Source of the DNA: Bondarzewia mesenterica
Lineage: Eukaryota; Basidiomycota; Agaricomycetes; Russulales; Bondarzewiaceae
Length of the DNA: 64,000 nt
Reading direction: 5' to 3'
Assembly: GCA_004802705.1 (NCBI GenBank)
Contig: SGPL01000123.1
Coordinates: 222 to 64,221 of the forward strand
Below, piece after piece: positions 49,540 through 61,823 of the stretch. A program made the position numbers and the translations under genes. Position 1 is the first letter of the stretch, and every line of letters starts with the position of its first letter. The notes under the pieces were generated by a model. It did no database searches. It was not told the origin of the DNA and was given only the letters and a program-made list of their open reading frames with translations.

Positions 49540-50904
49540 TTAAACTCGAGTGAAATCCAAGAAAGCCTCGTCATCGTCGAGTTGCCGAACAACCATGGCC
49601 TCGACGATCATTCTGCGCACGCGCTCCGGTTCATCAACTTTCTCCACCAACTCCAGCTGATCGAGCGCCTCAGNAAGTTTCTCCTCGGCAGTATCAANCG
49701 CCATCGTAGAGGCGACCGCTGGAATGGCCNCAGCTTCGGTAACTGACGGTATGATATTGGCGNGAGGGAGGTCCTCGAGTGCCTTTCTTCGCTGTGCACG
49801 TCTGAGATCACGCGCGGCACGGCGTTTCAGCGTCTTCGTGATTCCCTCGTGCGGAATGAGTCCGGGAGAAATGGTGAGTGGGGGTGAGCGAAGNNGAAGT
49901 GGACTGGAGATAGCCGGCGTTACGCTGAGAGAAGAAGTGACAGTAGAAGTGGCACTACCGGGAGTGTAGTCTAGAGCAGAAAAGGCCTCAAGGTCGATAG
50001 TGAGTTTTTGAGCTATGCCTGCAACTGTAATACCACGGAGCGTCTGCAACCTCGTAATGGCTGGCTCATCTATGGCCGGACCGTCACTTTCAGACTCAGG
50101 ATCCATGGAGAACAATGCAAGAGACTCGTCTAGCTCAANCNTGACATTGGNNNTAGNGTCCNCTTCGGATGGCGTNGAGAGNGCGATGGTCGGAGGAGAA
50201 GGGGTGGACGAATAATCTGTAACAAGAGTTGGNACGTCGTAGTCGGAATCTGTCGTGAGCGAGATGGTTGAGTTATACGATGACGGTGCNGGAGATGATG
50301 CAACCGANNTAAATGAAGCAGGCTCGCCAGCCAAAGCATACAGGGTAGACGTTCCGAGTCTTCACCTTGGNTCGGAACTTCTTGTCCTTGTCCTTGTCCC
50401 TTCCTTTCTTTGAGAATTCCTTAGCATCCTCCTCCCGGACGGTCGCGCCCATGACTTCAATCTCTTTTACCACAGCTACTTGAGCTCCAATTTCAGCTGC
50501 CATGGCCCGTAAGGTATCGAGCGTAGTGACAAGGTCCGGAGGAGTGAGCCCGATGAGCGCGCCCTCGTCCGCGACGCCCAGCTCATAGAAAGCCTGCCCG
50601 CCGCCCTCAAGTAGACGCCANTTCAACTGNGTGACTAGACGTGCGAAGCGCGCTGGAGAGGGGTGCAAGAGGTGGAGCTTGTACTCAATGTTACCCTAAC
50701 NAAAATAAGGCATCAGAGTAAATAGGCTTGTGAAGATGTGAAACATACCTCATCGTGCTCCGGAACAAGTTTGGGTAAGCTGCTGATGTCCGTAGAGTAT
50801 GTCACTTTCCCCGGACCNGCGGGAGAGGGAGAAGGGGATGGGGAAAGGAAGGGGTCCCATGGCGAAGGAATGCGCGGTGACTCGGATTCGGACTCCCCAA
50901 ACAT
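49540..50904 (-). CDS. GTPBP1/2-like N-terminal region without a GTPase domain
   Basis: Exon 1 begins MFGESESESPRIPSPWDP and contains SSLPKLVPEHDE. Exon 2 reads GNIEYKLHLLHPSPARFARL, ELGVADEGALIGLTPPDLVT and AAEIGAQVAVVKEIEVMGAT. This matches the conserved region that precedes the G domain in GTPBP1/GTPBP2 translational GTPases. A disordered Ser/Thr/Asp-rich stretch follows, then a basic segment (RRAARDLRRAQRRKALEDL). The protein ends RRMIVEAMVVRQLDDDEAFL with DFTRV and a stop at 49540-49542. In GTPBP1 the equivalent '-EVLVRKVPD-' segment leads straight into the P-loop, so the frame stops where the GTPase should begin. A frame change near 50300-50370 and about 15 N positions make the middle uncertain. 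Confidence 0.65.
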
Positions 50905-51248
50905 GACGATGATTGCAATNAGGTTTCGCTAAGGCAATAGATGTTTTTGAAATGAATTAGAGATATATTCGAGGTATCATCGTGTGTTTTGTAGTTTGCT
51001 TGCGACTAGGCTTTGTGGAGNTGAGGGAGAGGCCTTCGATTCGAGCTCAGAGTCATATTACATTCGCCGGGGAAGGTATTCTCACGATCACGTTTTCCAC
51101 TTACATAAAGAGCCAGAAAGAGCCTCTCCGTTGACACGGTCCACTCGATCTCCTACCGCCTCGTTCAGTTCTTTTATCCATCCTCTTGACCCCGAAGCCA
51201 CTCTCACAAGCCCCTTAGGTCTCTAGGCCTCATCAATNAACATCCATN
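50905..51248. promoter_or_regulatory. Divergent promoter interval (GTPBP-like / E2)
   Basis: A 344-bp region between divergent starts. It holds no gene of its own and presumably serves both genes. No specific binding site could be assigned. Confidence 0.4.
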
Positions 51249-52398
51249 ATGCCTCCTCCAATTTCTTCAGGTGTATGTCTCCCTCAATTTGTTAAGTTAT
51301 CGCAGACCTCACAGTCATGCCTCAGATGACCTTGAAGCGCATTCACCGCGAAATAGCGGACCTCAAGAAGGAGGATTTGGGTAACATTAAATTGGGTCCT
51401 TCATCGGAAGACAACCCGTTTCTTTGGAANGCACGTATCCCTGGCCCGGAAGGCAGTGTATATGAAGGCGGCGTATTTGAAGTGGATGTTCAGCTTGCTC
51501 ACGATTATCCGTCAGTCCTCTTCTCCNTCTTTNTATGCAATCAAATGNGAATTTATNCTTTATAGGTTCTCAGCGCCCAAAGTCTTGTTCAAAACTCGGT
51601 ACGCTCTCTGAACTTCTGCGCTAATTGACAGCCAGCTCATCTAGNTTTCATCAAAAGGATATACCATATGAATATTTCGGACCGAGGCAACGTCTGCATT
51701 GACATCTTGAAGCACAATTGGTCGCCTGCACTATCTGTGTTCAAAGTCATACTCTCTTTGAGCTCTCTTCTTACCGATCCAAATCCAAGTGCGTGTTATG
51801 TACAGACCCGACTTCATCAAACTGATCGCTTCTGTGTTTAGGTGATCCGCTAGGTTTGGCTGCACACTACAACGTATACTTCTCGCTTTGCTGATTCTGA
51901 CTTCCATCAGTACCCTCCATTGCTTCAGAATACATTCGCCGACGCACTATTCATGACCAGACCGCGCGGCAATGGACCGAGCTCTATGCAAAGCCCATTC
52001 CCCCTCTACCCCCTGCACCTCCACCAGAAATAATTGATCTTGTAACTACTCATTCGCCTCGTTCGAGCCTTCCTTCCCGCGCTTTATCGAGCGCTCCAAC
52101 CCAATCCGCTAAGGGCAAGGCCCGAGCCACAGACTCTGCTACACCCGCTCCCTCTAGTGGAGGTAGCACGAGCGGTCCCATAGAAATTGCAGACTCGGGA
52201 GACGAGCTCGAGGACGTGGAACTTATCACGCAGCCAGGGAGAGGAACGAAGAGACGTAAGTCAAGGATAAACGCAAACGAAGTGATTGACCTGTCTGGGC
52301 ATGATGATACGAGGAGAAAGGGGAAGAGACGAGAGGTCGAGAGATCTGTCGGTGGAAGCGGACCTAACACAGGGGATATAATTGTCGTAGAAGATTGA
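51249..52398 (+). CDS. UBE2E-like ubiquitin-conjugating enzyme with long SIM-like tail
   Basis: Ubiquitin E2 of the Ubc4/5-UBE2E class. A short first exon (MPPPISS) splices to [20 protein letters not shown]. The UBC fold shows [54 protein letters not shown] and [39 protein letters not shown] completes it. The catalytic Cys is in NVCIDIL. HMN replaces the usual HPN but keeps the Asn, as UBE2E enzymes have HCN. Class I/II E2s end soon after QW-x3-YA, but here about 125 extra residues follow. The tail contains PPEIIDLVT (52021-52047), [17 protein letters not shown] (52177-52229), [10 protein letters not shown] (52279-52308) and a C-terminal GDIIVVED. It also has basic NLS-like patches ([15 protein letters not shown]). 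The hydrophobic-acidic cores look like SUMO-interaction motifs. N positions mask one residue before ARIPGP. Confidence 0.88.
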
Positions 52399-53268
52399 TT
52401 GCTTCGCACATCCAGCTGTAGGTTCTTATTTGGAGTAGACTAAGTATCATCCTTCCATTGCTGATGACTTAGGGTTCGTATATAGATCCAGTTCCTCGCA
52501 TCCACATATTCAGAATTGTAGTACTATCAGCACTCGGAACATCTTGTTCTTCCAGTCTTTTGCATCTCCATATCGTCTTCGTCGCGTTCTGTAGGCCCTT
52601 CTTACTTGCTCTATTCTATTCTACGCTACCTCACGATGTTTTGTAGCATACACCAGGCTTATGTATGCGCAGTGACGAAGACAGGACGATTACAGTATTC
52701 CCTTTGTCATCATGCTAATGCTTCGAGTGTTCGATCCATGATGTTTCTGATGTTTTGAGCAGGTGTTCGTTGAAAGATTCGTGATGTTAGCCTGATTCGA
52801 TATGCCAAACATCGGTGGGACCCGCGCGTCGCGGTCACGTGGCTTGTCACTACATCATTCGTACGCGGATGTGCCTCGGTAGTAAAAGAAGAGAGACTTG
52901 GAATCTCAATGCACTGTATCAGATCAGTGTACATACATCCTGTCGACCTGAAGGCGAATTTCGCTAGGGTGAGGGTGCACGCCGTCGTGTGAAACGTGAA
53001 CTTACTTCAACATGTCACAGTCACACCTCCATTGAGGTTGCTCGGTAGGTTGCTCCTGGGTTGCTCTCCCTCCAGTTGAATCCTTTATTCTCCCATTGTT
53101 ACCCCTTAACGATCTGATACGATAAGAGCTCGCTTCATACCTGATCGAGCTTCACGAATTCGCAGAGCTGTAGGTCAAGTCTACCATCTCTGGCCTTGTC
53201 TGATTGTCCACCCACGCGCGGCGTAATAGCGGCCATAATACTTTTTTTTCGCGCTAGGCATTCACAAG
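52399..53268. other. Intergenic interval upstream of myosin II
   Basis: About 870 bp holding the E2 3' end and the myosin promoter. It is T-rich near 53240-53250. No gene or RNA seen. Confidence 0.5.
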
Positions 53269-56200
53269 ATGCCTTCACCACGATTATCACAGAGCGCTGA
53301 GGCTGCTCGAGCAGCTGCACTACAGGCCGAATTTAACGAAAAGAAGTGGGTATGGGTGCCGGATGAGAAGGACGGCTACCTCGCGGGTTGGGTAGTGAAG
53401 GAGGAGGAAGAAGTGGGTGAGGTCATGATGAGCTCTGGAGAGGTACGCGTTTCTTGAGCGAATTCCACGCAAGAGTCAACGTTTGAATCCGTATGTTTGA
53501 TCAAGGTCCGGACACTACCTTTGTATGCATTGTCGAAAATGAACCCTCCGAAGTTCAACCGTGTTGACGACATCGCGGACCTTACATTCTTGAACGAAGC
53601 TAGTGTTGTGCATAATCTCAGATTAAGGTATGGTTCAGGAGCAATCTATGTAAGTCCTTTCATTGGTTTGCGGGCACAGGTCCTATTGCTGATCAACGTG
53701 ACAGACCTATTCTGGTTTATTCTTAGTCGCCATAAATCCTTACCAGTCTCTTCCTCTCTATTCAGACTCGATCATACAACAATACCGCTCCAAACGACGC
53801 GTCGAGAACCCCCCGCACATCTTCGCCATAGCAGAGCACGCGTGGGTGAACATGGGTAATGAACGGGAGAACCAGAGCATCCTCATCACTGGGGAATCGG
53901 GCGCAGGTAAGACAGAGAGTACGAAGAAAGTGATTCAATACCTTGCAGCTATAGCCACGGATACCCACGTCCCAACATCATCGCATTCGCACTCCCAGTC
54001 ACTTTCCTCATCCTCATCATTCAGCGCAACCATGCCGAGTACCGGCCTCCCTCGCAAGCAGTCTGCCCGTCACAAACCGCATCAATCAATGTCCGTTTCT
54101 GGCTCAGGATCGCACCTCACGTCCAAAGGCCGTCTTGGTTTACTCGAGCGTCAGATTCTTCAGGCGAATCCTGTTCTAGAAGCCTTCGGTAACGCACAGA
54201 CGCAGCGAAACAACAACTCAAGTCGATTTGGGAAGTTCGTCCGAATCAGTTTTTCACCAGACGGTAGTATTGCGGGTGCAAACATCGATTGGTACCTGCT
54301 GGAGAAAAGCAGAGTTGTTTTTCGAAATGAGGCAGAGAGGAGTTTCCACGTGTTTTATCAACTGCTCGAGGGGGGTGGTTCTCTCAAAGGTATGTCGAAG
54401 AGTAGTTGACCAAGAATACGGCTGAACCATTGCGAAGAAACTCTATTACTTGATGGCGGTGTTGAGGATTATGAATACTTGAACAAGAGCAGAAGAGAGG
54501 TGGATGGCATAGATGACCTCGAAGAATGGCATGCGTTGAAGGTGTGTTCATTTGTTAAAGGCATTGACTAAATAACATGAATCATGCAAGTATAGAACGC
54601 GCTTGAAGTCGTCGGTTTCTCTGCTGCCGAGCAACTCGATCTCTTCCGCATTGTCGCCACCATCCTCCACCTCGGTAATATCACTATCACAGGTACTCGC
54701 GCAGATGACGCAGTGATGCCCGATCCTTCCCAAGCCGAACGCGTCTGCCATTTGCTAGGCATTCCTGTGGCCGAGTTCACGCGTGCCGTATTACAGCCTC
54801 GTGTTCTTGCCGGACGCGAATGGGTAAGTCAGGCCAGGACGCGACAACAGGCAGTCGAAGAAATAGGAGCGTTGTGCAAGACACTCTACGAGAAGTCTTT
54901 TGGTTCATTGGTTGACCGAATTAACCGTGCACTCGACAGGCCATCGTCCAAGTCTAATTTCATCGGCGTGCTGGATATCGCAGGCTTCGAGATCTTTGAA
55001 GTCAACGCGTACGAGCAACTTCTTATCAATTACACAAACGAGAAGCTGCAGCAATTTTTCAATCATCACATGTTTGTTCTTGAGCAGGAGGAGTACTCGA
55101 GGGAAGGCATCGAGTGGGACTATGTCAACTTCGGACTTGACCTGCAGCCTACGATCGAACTTATTGAGGGTAGCGGCAGCGCCATTGGTGTTCTCAGTCT
55201 TCTCGATGAAGAATGCATAATGCCTCGAGCTACGGATCTCACTTTCACGAACAAGCTGCATCATCTGTGGAGTGGGGAACTGGCGTCTGGAGAGGAGCCT
55301 CATCCTGGACGCGAGAAGTATGACCCTTCACGGTTCGACCAAGGGTTCATAGTTCATCATTATGCGGGCAAGGTTGAGTATAGGACGGACAGTTGGCTGG
55401 ACAAAAACAAGGATCCACTCAACGATAATCTGACTCGTGTTTTGGCTTCCTCGTCGGAGCGATATGTCGCCTCTCTCTTCGCTGATTTCGTCGACACACC
55501 ATCGGCTGGAGGTGCAACAAATATGTTCACTGTAGGCAAGAAGCGTACCCTCAAGAAAGGTGCTTTCCGTACCGTCGGCCAACGGCACAAAGAACAGCTT
55601 TCTAGTTTGATGGCCCAACTATATGCAACTCAGCCTCACTTCATCCGTTGTATTGTCCCGAACAATAACAAGAAGCCAGGACGTTTTGACGTCCCTCTCG
55701 TGCTCGACCAGCTACGCTGTAATGGTGTCCTCGAAGGCATCCGAATCGCTCGTCGTGGATACCCAAATCGATTACCATTCGTCGAATTCCGACAGCGCTA
55801 CGAAGTACTTACGCCTGGGATTATACCCCGTGGTTACATGGACGGGCGGAAGGCTTGCTTGCGCATGGTTGCCGCACTCGAGCTCGACGAGTCCATATTC
55901 AAAATCGGCACGTCCAAGATCTTCTTCAAGGCTGGTGTTCTGGCCGAGCTTGAGGAACGCCGCGATGCGCTGCTGTTTGATGTATTCTCCAGGCTGCAGG
56001 CCATGGCCCGCATGTATTCGGCCCGCAGGCAAATCAAGAAGATTCTCAATCGCGCGGTCGCCATTCGTACGATCCAGCGCAATGCCCGAATATATACGGA
56101 ACTGCGCGAGTGGCCGTGGTGGCAGCTGTATACCAAGGTTTGTCTCCATGATATTTGTGATGACCCTTTGTTGAGGTTGAATGCCCGCCGTCTAGATTCG

Positions 56201-59200
56201 TCCTTTGTTGGCCGCTACTCGCAATGATGATGAGCTGCGCCGTAAGGAGACTGAGCTGGCTCTGGTTAAAGAGCGTGCCGAGCGCGATGCGAAGGAGAAA
56301 GAGGCTCTTGAGAGCCTCAAGATGCGTCTGGAGGCTGAGAAGCGTAAGGTGGAAGATGCGCTGGAGGCTGAGAGGAACCTTGCGGTCGACAAGGACGCTC
56401 TTTACGAACGAAGTAAGAAGCGGGAGTTAGAATTGGAGGAGGAGGTTGCAGCGCTACAATCGGACCTCGATACCCTTGATTCGCAGCTCGACCGCGCTCT
56501 CAAAATTCAAAAAGAGAGCGAGGAAAAACACGAGACGCTCCGGGTGGCCTTCGATCAAGCAGCCGAGCATCTGGTGCGCCTCGAAAGTGAGCAGCAGGAT
56601 TGGGCAGGCAGGGAGGCAGAACTCACGGAACAGCTTGGTGACTTCGAGGTCGAGCTGGAGGCGCTGAAAGGCGAGAAGGAGGATCTCCAGAAGCAGAGCC
56701 AGGAGTTGAAACAGCTTGTCTCCCAGCGCGAGGAGGACCTTGCTCGTTCCAAGGAGCGTATGGAGACAACTATTTCAGACCTCGATGGCAAACTGACTGC
56801 TGAGCTTCAGAATAGGTATTGTTTATGCTTGAGTTGCTTGATATCTTGTTGATTTTGCATATAGGGACCTTGTCAGGAGTCGAACCGATACGCTGGAGCA
56901 GGATGCTCGACAGGCCAAGGAGCAGCTTACCGAATTGGCTCGCACGGCAACGGACTACTCAAACCTCATCAAGCAAAAGGAAGACGAGATCTCTCATCTT
57001 ACTGCCGACCTTGACTCTTCGAGAGCGGAGCGTGATCGGCTATCAAAGGAGATAATCCAGCTTCAAGTACAGATCGAGACGCTGACTGCAGAGATAACAG
57101 CGCAAAAAGACGAGAAAGAGCGGGATACCTCCGTATTGGTCAAGCTACAGGAGGAGCTAGACGAACTCCGGGCTCTTATGGAGGCCAAGACGAGCGAGGA
57201 AAGCCGGCGTAGCGAAGTCGAGAAGCGCAAGGACGAAGAGCTTGTTGATCTCCGCGGGCAGGTTGGCAACCTTCAGCAAGAGCTCAGCGAAGCCCGACGC
57301 GGTGCTCTAGAAGCGCAGAACAAGATGAAGGTGGAACTTGAAACCTCCATGCGCGAGCACAACTCTCTTCTACAAAGCCATCGCTCCCTTTCGGACCGGA
57401 TGCAGGCTACTGATTCGAAGTTCAAGAAGGCCGACACTGCTCTGTCAGAAGCAGAGAAGGCAAAGCGGTCCCTGGAGTCCGAACTGCAATCTCTCAGATC
57501 CAGGCAGATTGATGCTGATGGACAACTGGCTGAGGTTGAGAAAGAGAAAGAGGTCAGTCCACCCACCCGCCCAATTTCTGCAGCCCGTTGATAGATTGTT
57601 GTAGAGTTTGAAACGCCAACTGACGGCTGCTCAAGCCAAGTATCGCGACTTTGAGGACACTGCTCTCGAGTTGGAGCGTGAGAAGAACGCACAAGATCGT
57701 CAACTGGATGCGCTGAAGAAGCAGCTCGAGGCAGAGACGACCAAACGTTCTCAACTTGAGAAGCTTGCCTCTAGTCAGAAGGCAGAGATCATTCAGCTGA
57801 AGGATCGTAACGTCAAATTCGATCGCGAGCTCAACAAGGTTTTGACTGACCTAAAGAATCGCGAGTGGGAGGTCAAACAATTGGAATCGCGGCAGGACAA
57901 GACTATTGTGGAGCATGTGCACGTTCTTGAGGAGGCCAAGCGCGTCACGGACCGCCAACTCTTGGATGCTCAGAAGGAACTGCAGAAGAATACTGCCTAC
58001 ATCCGCTCGCTCGAGAAGGCCAAAGCTAGACTTACTGGCGAGGCTGAAGATTTCGCGCGCGAGACTGAGCGTGAGCACGTCGCGCTTCGGACAAAAGAGA
58101 AGGCCGCTCGCGCCGCCGAAGAACGAGAGAATCGAGCGCTTATGGATGCTGAAAGAGAGCGCAAGGGCAGGGAGGCTGCGGAGATCCACATTCGCAAACT
58201 TCAGACCGAGTTACAGAACTCTCGCGATCAAATTACTGACGTGACTCAACAGTTCTTGACGCTGCAGCGGTCCAAGGACAACCTTGATACGGAATTGGCG
58301 CGGCTTGCGGACGAGACAGAACCCTCCAATTCGATGGTCAAGGTGCAGCGACAGTATGAATCACGTATCTCTCAACTGGAGAGTCAACTCGAGGATTCGG
58401 AAATGGCGAAGGCAACAGCGTCCAAGATACGGGACCATATTGACCGTCAACACGCAGAAATTCGGCGGCTTATCATGAGCAGCGGTCCTAACGATGACGC
58501 TTTCCGTTCAAGATTGCTTCGAGAACTCCAGTTGACAGAAGAAGTGGCGAAAGAACTGTCCTCTCAACCCTTGCTTCGTCCCTCAAATACTGATTCCGAT
58601 GTCCGGACACTAGCAAATGTTACACCTGCGAAGCGCACCTTTCCCGGTACGAACGGCGTTGCGCGCAGCCGCAAGGATTCTTCTCATGCAGAATCTCCTC
58701 GCAAGTCAGACGGGCAGATTGCCGCACTCAAGCAGCAGGTACAAGTTCTGGAATTGAAGATGGCTGCCTCTGACCGTGTCCGCCAACATCTCGAGGTTTC
58801 GCTACAGGAACTGACATCAGAGCTGGAGAACAGCGACGGCTCCCTGCAGTCCTTACAGCAATATCGCACTCGACTGGCTAAGGAGAAGAGTCGGTTGGCT
58901 GAGTTGCTGGAGGATGAAGCGGAGGCTCGTCGCCACGCCGAGGCTGCTCAATTGAACGGTATTCAGGAGATGTGGAACAAGTTCCAGAATACTATCACCG
59001 CAGAACGCGAGAGTTATGCACGCTTAGAGGAATCGCGAAAGGCATTGGTGAGTAATCTGGCTTGAGGCTCTACGAGTGATACTGATTGTGTTCTATCCCG
59101 ACACAGGTTATACAGCAGCGCAGTGCCCATGTGGAGCTCGAAGATCACCGCCGACAAGTTCAAGAGCTCTCCCAGTCGAAGAAGCAACTTCAGGCAGAAG

Positions 59201-61204
59201 CGGCGGATCTAAAGGATCGCTTGGAGGTTGAACTCATGGCTAAAAACGAGGCAATCAGTCAGGATACTTTGCTCTGATGAAAGAAATTCATTTGACGATG
59301 CTATACTTCGCAGATTCCAAACGTCAGCTGCAAGCCCGCCTACAGGAATTGGAAGTTATCACGACCACTTCATCGACTGCTCATTCGGGTAAGCGCATCT
59401 TGCTGCCTTGATACAAGTCGTGTGCTCAATTGACTTGATAGAACTTCGCGAGGCTGTGGAGGCATACAAAGCCAAGGCGGAGTCTTACCATGGTCGACTC
59501 GAAGCAGTAGAGATCGAGAAAGTCCAGGCCTCTCGCGCTCAAGCTTTGGGTTCGTATCATATTCCTTCAGGCATTACCTGTCCTAACAGTTGTATGCAGT
59601 GCGCCGATCTCTGTTTGATGCAGAGAAGGCTCAAGCACAACTGGTTGCCGAGCGAGAGACCATCGAGGATAGTCTAAAGCGTGCCGAAGAGAAGATCCAG
59701 GAGCTTGAAACCAGGATTGAGGAAGAGTCTCGAGACTCATCTGACATGGAAATCCTGCGTCAGAGACTATCCGAGGAGATGGACGATGAGCGCAAGCAAT
59801 ACCAGAAAGATCTCGCAGAACGAGACTTTACTGCTGATCAGACCCGTAAGAAGTATCAGGGTAAGCGTGGCGTTATTTCATGCATTCGTTTTTGTCTCTA
59901 ATCTTCGTGCACCCAGCCGAACTCGCTCAGCTTAGCGAAGGTAAGCTCGAGTTAATTATGGAAATTTCATCTCTAAACGCCGTCTCTTTGCAGAGCTGCA
60001 GGGTCAGCGCGATAGTATGAGCAAGCTTCGAGAAGAGATCAGAAAAGTCCGGTCTGACTACGACGAGCTTCAACTGCGTTATGATGACGAAGTTTACAGT
60101 GGTGGAGCTTGGAAGAAGGAACGCGAGCGTCTTGAGACCAAGATCGGCGACCTCACGAAGGCTTATGAGTCGTCCACTGCCGCCCAGAGCGAGCAGCAGT
60201 CCCAAATTGTTGCACTCCACTCACAGGTTCGCGAGCTGCGCAGCGTGCTCAACGACGCGGAAGCCGACCGCGCTTTACTCCAGAAGGCGCGCAGATCCTT
60301 GCAAGCCGAGCTGGAAACCATTAAATTGGACACTGTTGACACGAATAAGATGAGCTCGGACCGAGAGTTGCAGATGCTCCAATTGAAAAAGCAAGATCTC
60401 GAACGGTCTCTCGAGGAGCAAGCCGACAGGGTCGAGATGGCGTACGACAGGATGAAAAAGGCCGAGGCTCATGCGCAGGAATGCCAGGTCGAGTTGGGCA
60501 AAGTGCGCGTGGAGAACTCTGAGATGGATCGGCTCAATGTAAGTCTCATTGCCCGGGCTGCAGATGAGCTTGATGATTGACATAATTGCAGGCCAATCTT
60601 GAAAAGCAGGTCAAGGAACTTAACCTTCGCATCGTTGATCTCGAAACCAAGTCGTATGCTCGGTCACCTCAGTCATCTGCCGGGTCGTCCAATGTTACTG
60701 TGCGCCGGCTTGAAAGCCGCGTTGAGGAGTTGACGAATCAACTTTCCCAAGTGGCAAAGGACAAGCATCGCGCTTCATTGTCCAGAGATCGGGACGCTAT
60801 ATTTAAGTTGGCTGAGAGCGATAGACAGAAGGTGCGCCTGGAAGAGGAGGTCCAATCATATGAGGAGAAGGTGATGACCATGCGCAAGACGATGGATGAG
60901 ATGGTAAGTCTTGTCTTCGCGCTTCTGATGGCCACATGCTGAAGCACGATTGTCCTCAGCAAACGAAGGAGGGAGAACTCCAGCTTGCCAAACGACGTGC
61001 AGAGCGAGATGCTGTAGATCTCAAGCAAAAGGCATTAAAGTACGCCTTCGTCTCTTGTCATATTTTGCGCTGCATAATGTCTGATCTTCGTTCAACAGTT
61101 TGGAACGACAGGTGGAAAGGTTGCGTGCACGACTAGACCGACCACCTTCGGCTATGCTGGAGCGCGGCTCTCCCGTAGGTTCCCCAAAGAAGTTTGATTC
61201 ATAG
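53269..61204 (+). CDS. MYO2: Class II myosin heavy chain
   Basis: Conventional myosin II that builds the contractile actomyosin ring at division. The N-terminal SH3-like region ([20 protein letters not shown]) leads to the motor: [40 protein letters not shown]-loop [13 protein letters not shown], switch [10 protein letters not shown] and switch [14 protein letters not shown]. The actin-binding [19 protein letters not shown] and converter [19 protein letters not shown] follow. Two IQ-like helices contain [17 protein letters not shown] and [20 protein letters not shown]. Then comes a very long coiled-coil tail (from [14 protein letters not shown] at about 56220) with heptad-rich Glu/Lys/Arg/Leu sequence, broken by several introns. 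It ends [11 protein letters not shown] before TAG at 61202-61204. The product is roughly 2,250-2,350 residues. Loop 1, directly after the P-loop helix, contains a Ser/His-rich insertion of about 60 residues (bases 53960-54130). Confidence 0.95.
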
Positions 61205-61823
61205 GTGCTGAGCGCCGACGGACATTTACGACCCTCACGATCCATGACCTCATGACTTTCCCTATCTGCAGCGTGCTAATAGTTTGCCTTGTTTAACTAC
61301 CTGTGTATTGTATACGATAACATTTATCTCCAGTTTCTGTCCTTCCTTCATCTTGAGTCTCAACAAGCTTAAGTTAAACACTCTGCCTCCTCGAGCCCTT
61401 CGATGTAGACTCGTTTCACCAGCCAGATGCCATCTTTCTTTTCAACTGATCGTCAAGTGTAGACAATTGATAGTCTTCATGTATTTTGATGTATTTTGAA
61501 AGAGCATCTAATCCCTGGATTCCCAGCAGAAAATGTTTTATATACGATGTGGCAGTAACTTGGAGTTGCAATATAAATTTAACACTGCGTAGGCTCCTAA
61601 GCCTCAACACTGTGGCCACGGCCGCGGCCAACATTGCCCATACCCAACAAGTGGTGAGCAACATTTTGCAATATTGCCAAGTTGACAGTGACCGGGTAAG
61701 CAGTAAACCCCTTCGAAACTTGTGACCCATGATCAACTGATCCAGGACCACTTTACAGTCTCGGTACTCTCGTCTCACCACGTCTCACCACCTTTATCGT
61801 ACGAAGCAACCGACTGTATCAAG
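61205..61823. other. Intergenic interval between myosin II and D-lactate dehydrogenase
   Basis: No gene seen. An upstream in-frame ATG at 61722 could extend the next gene but gives a leader without presequence character. Confidence 0.5.
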
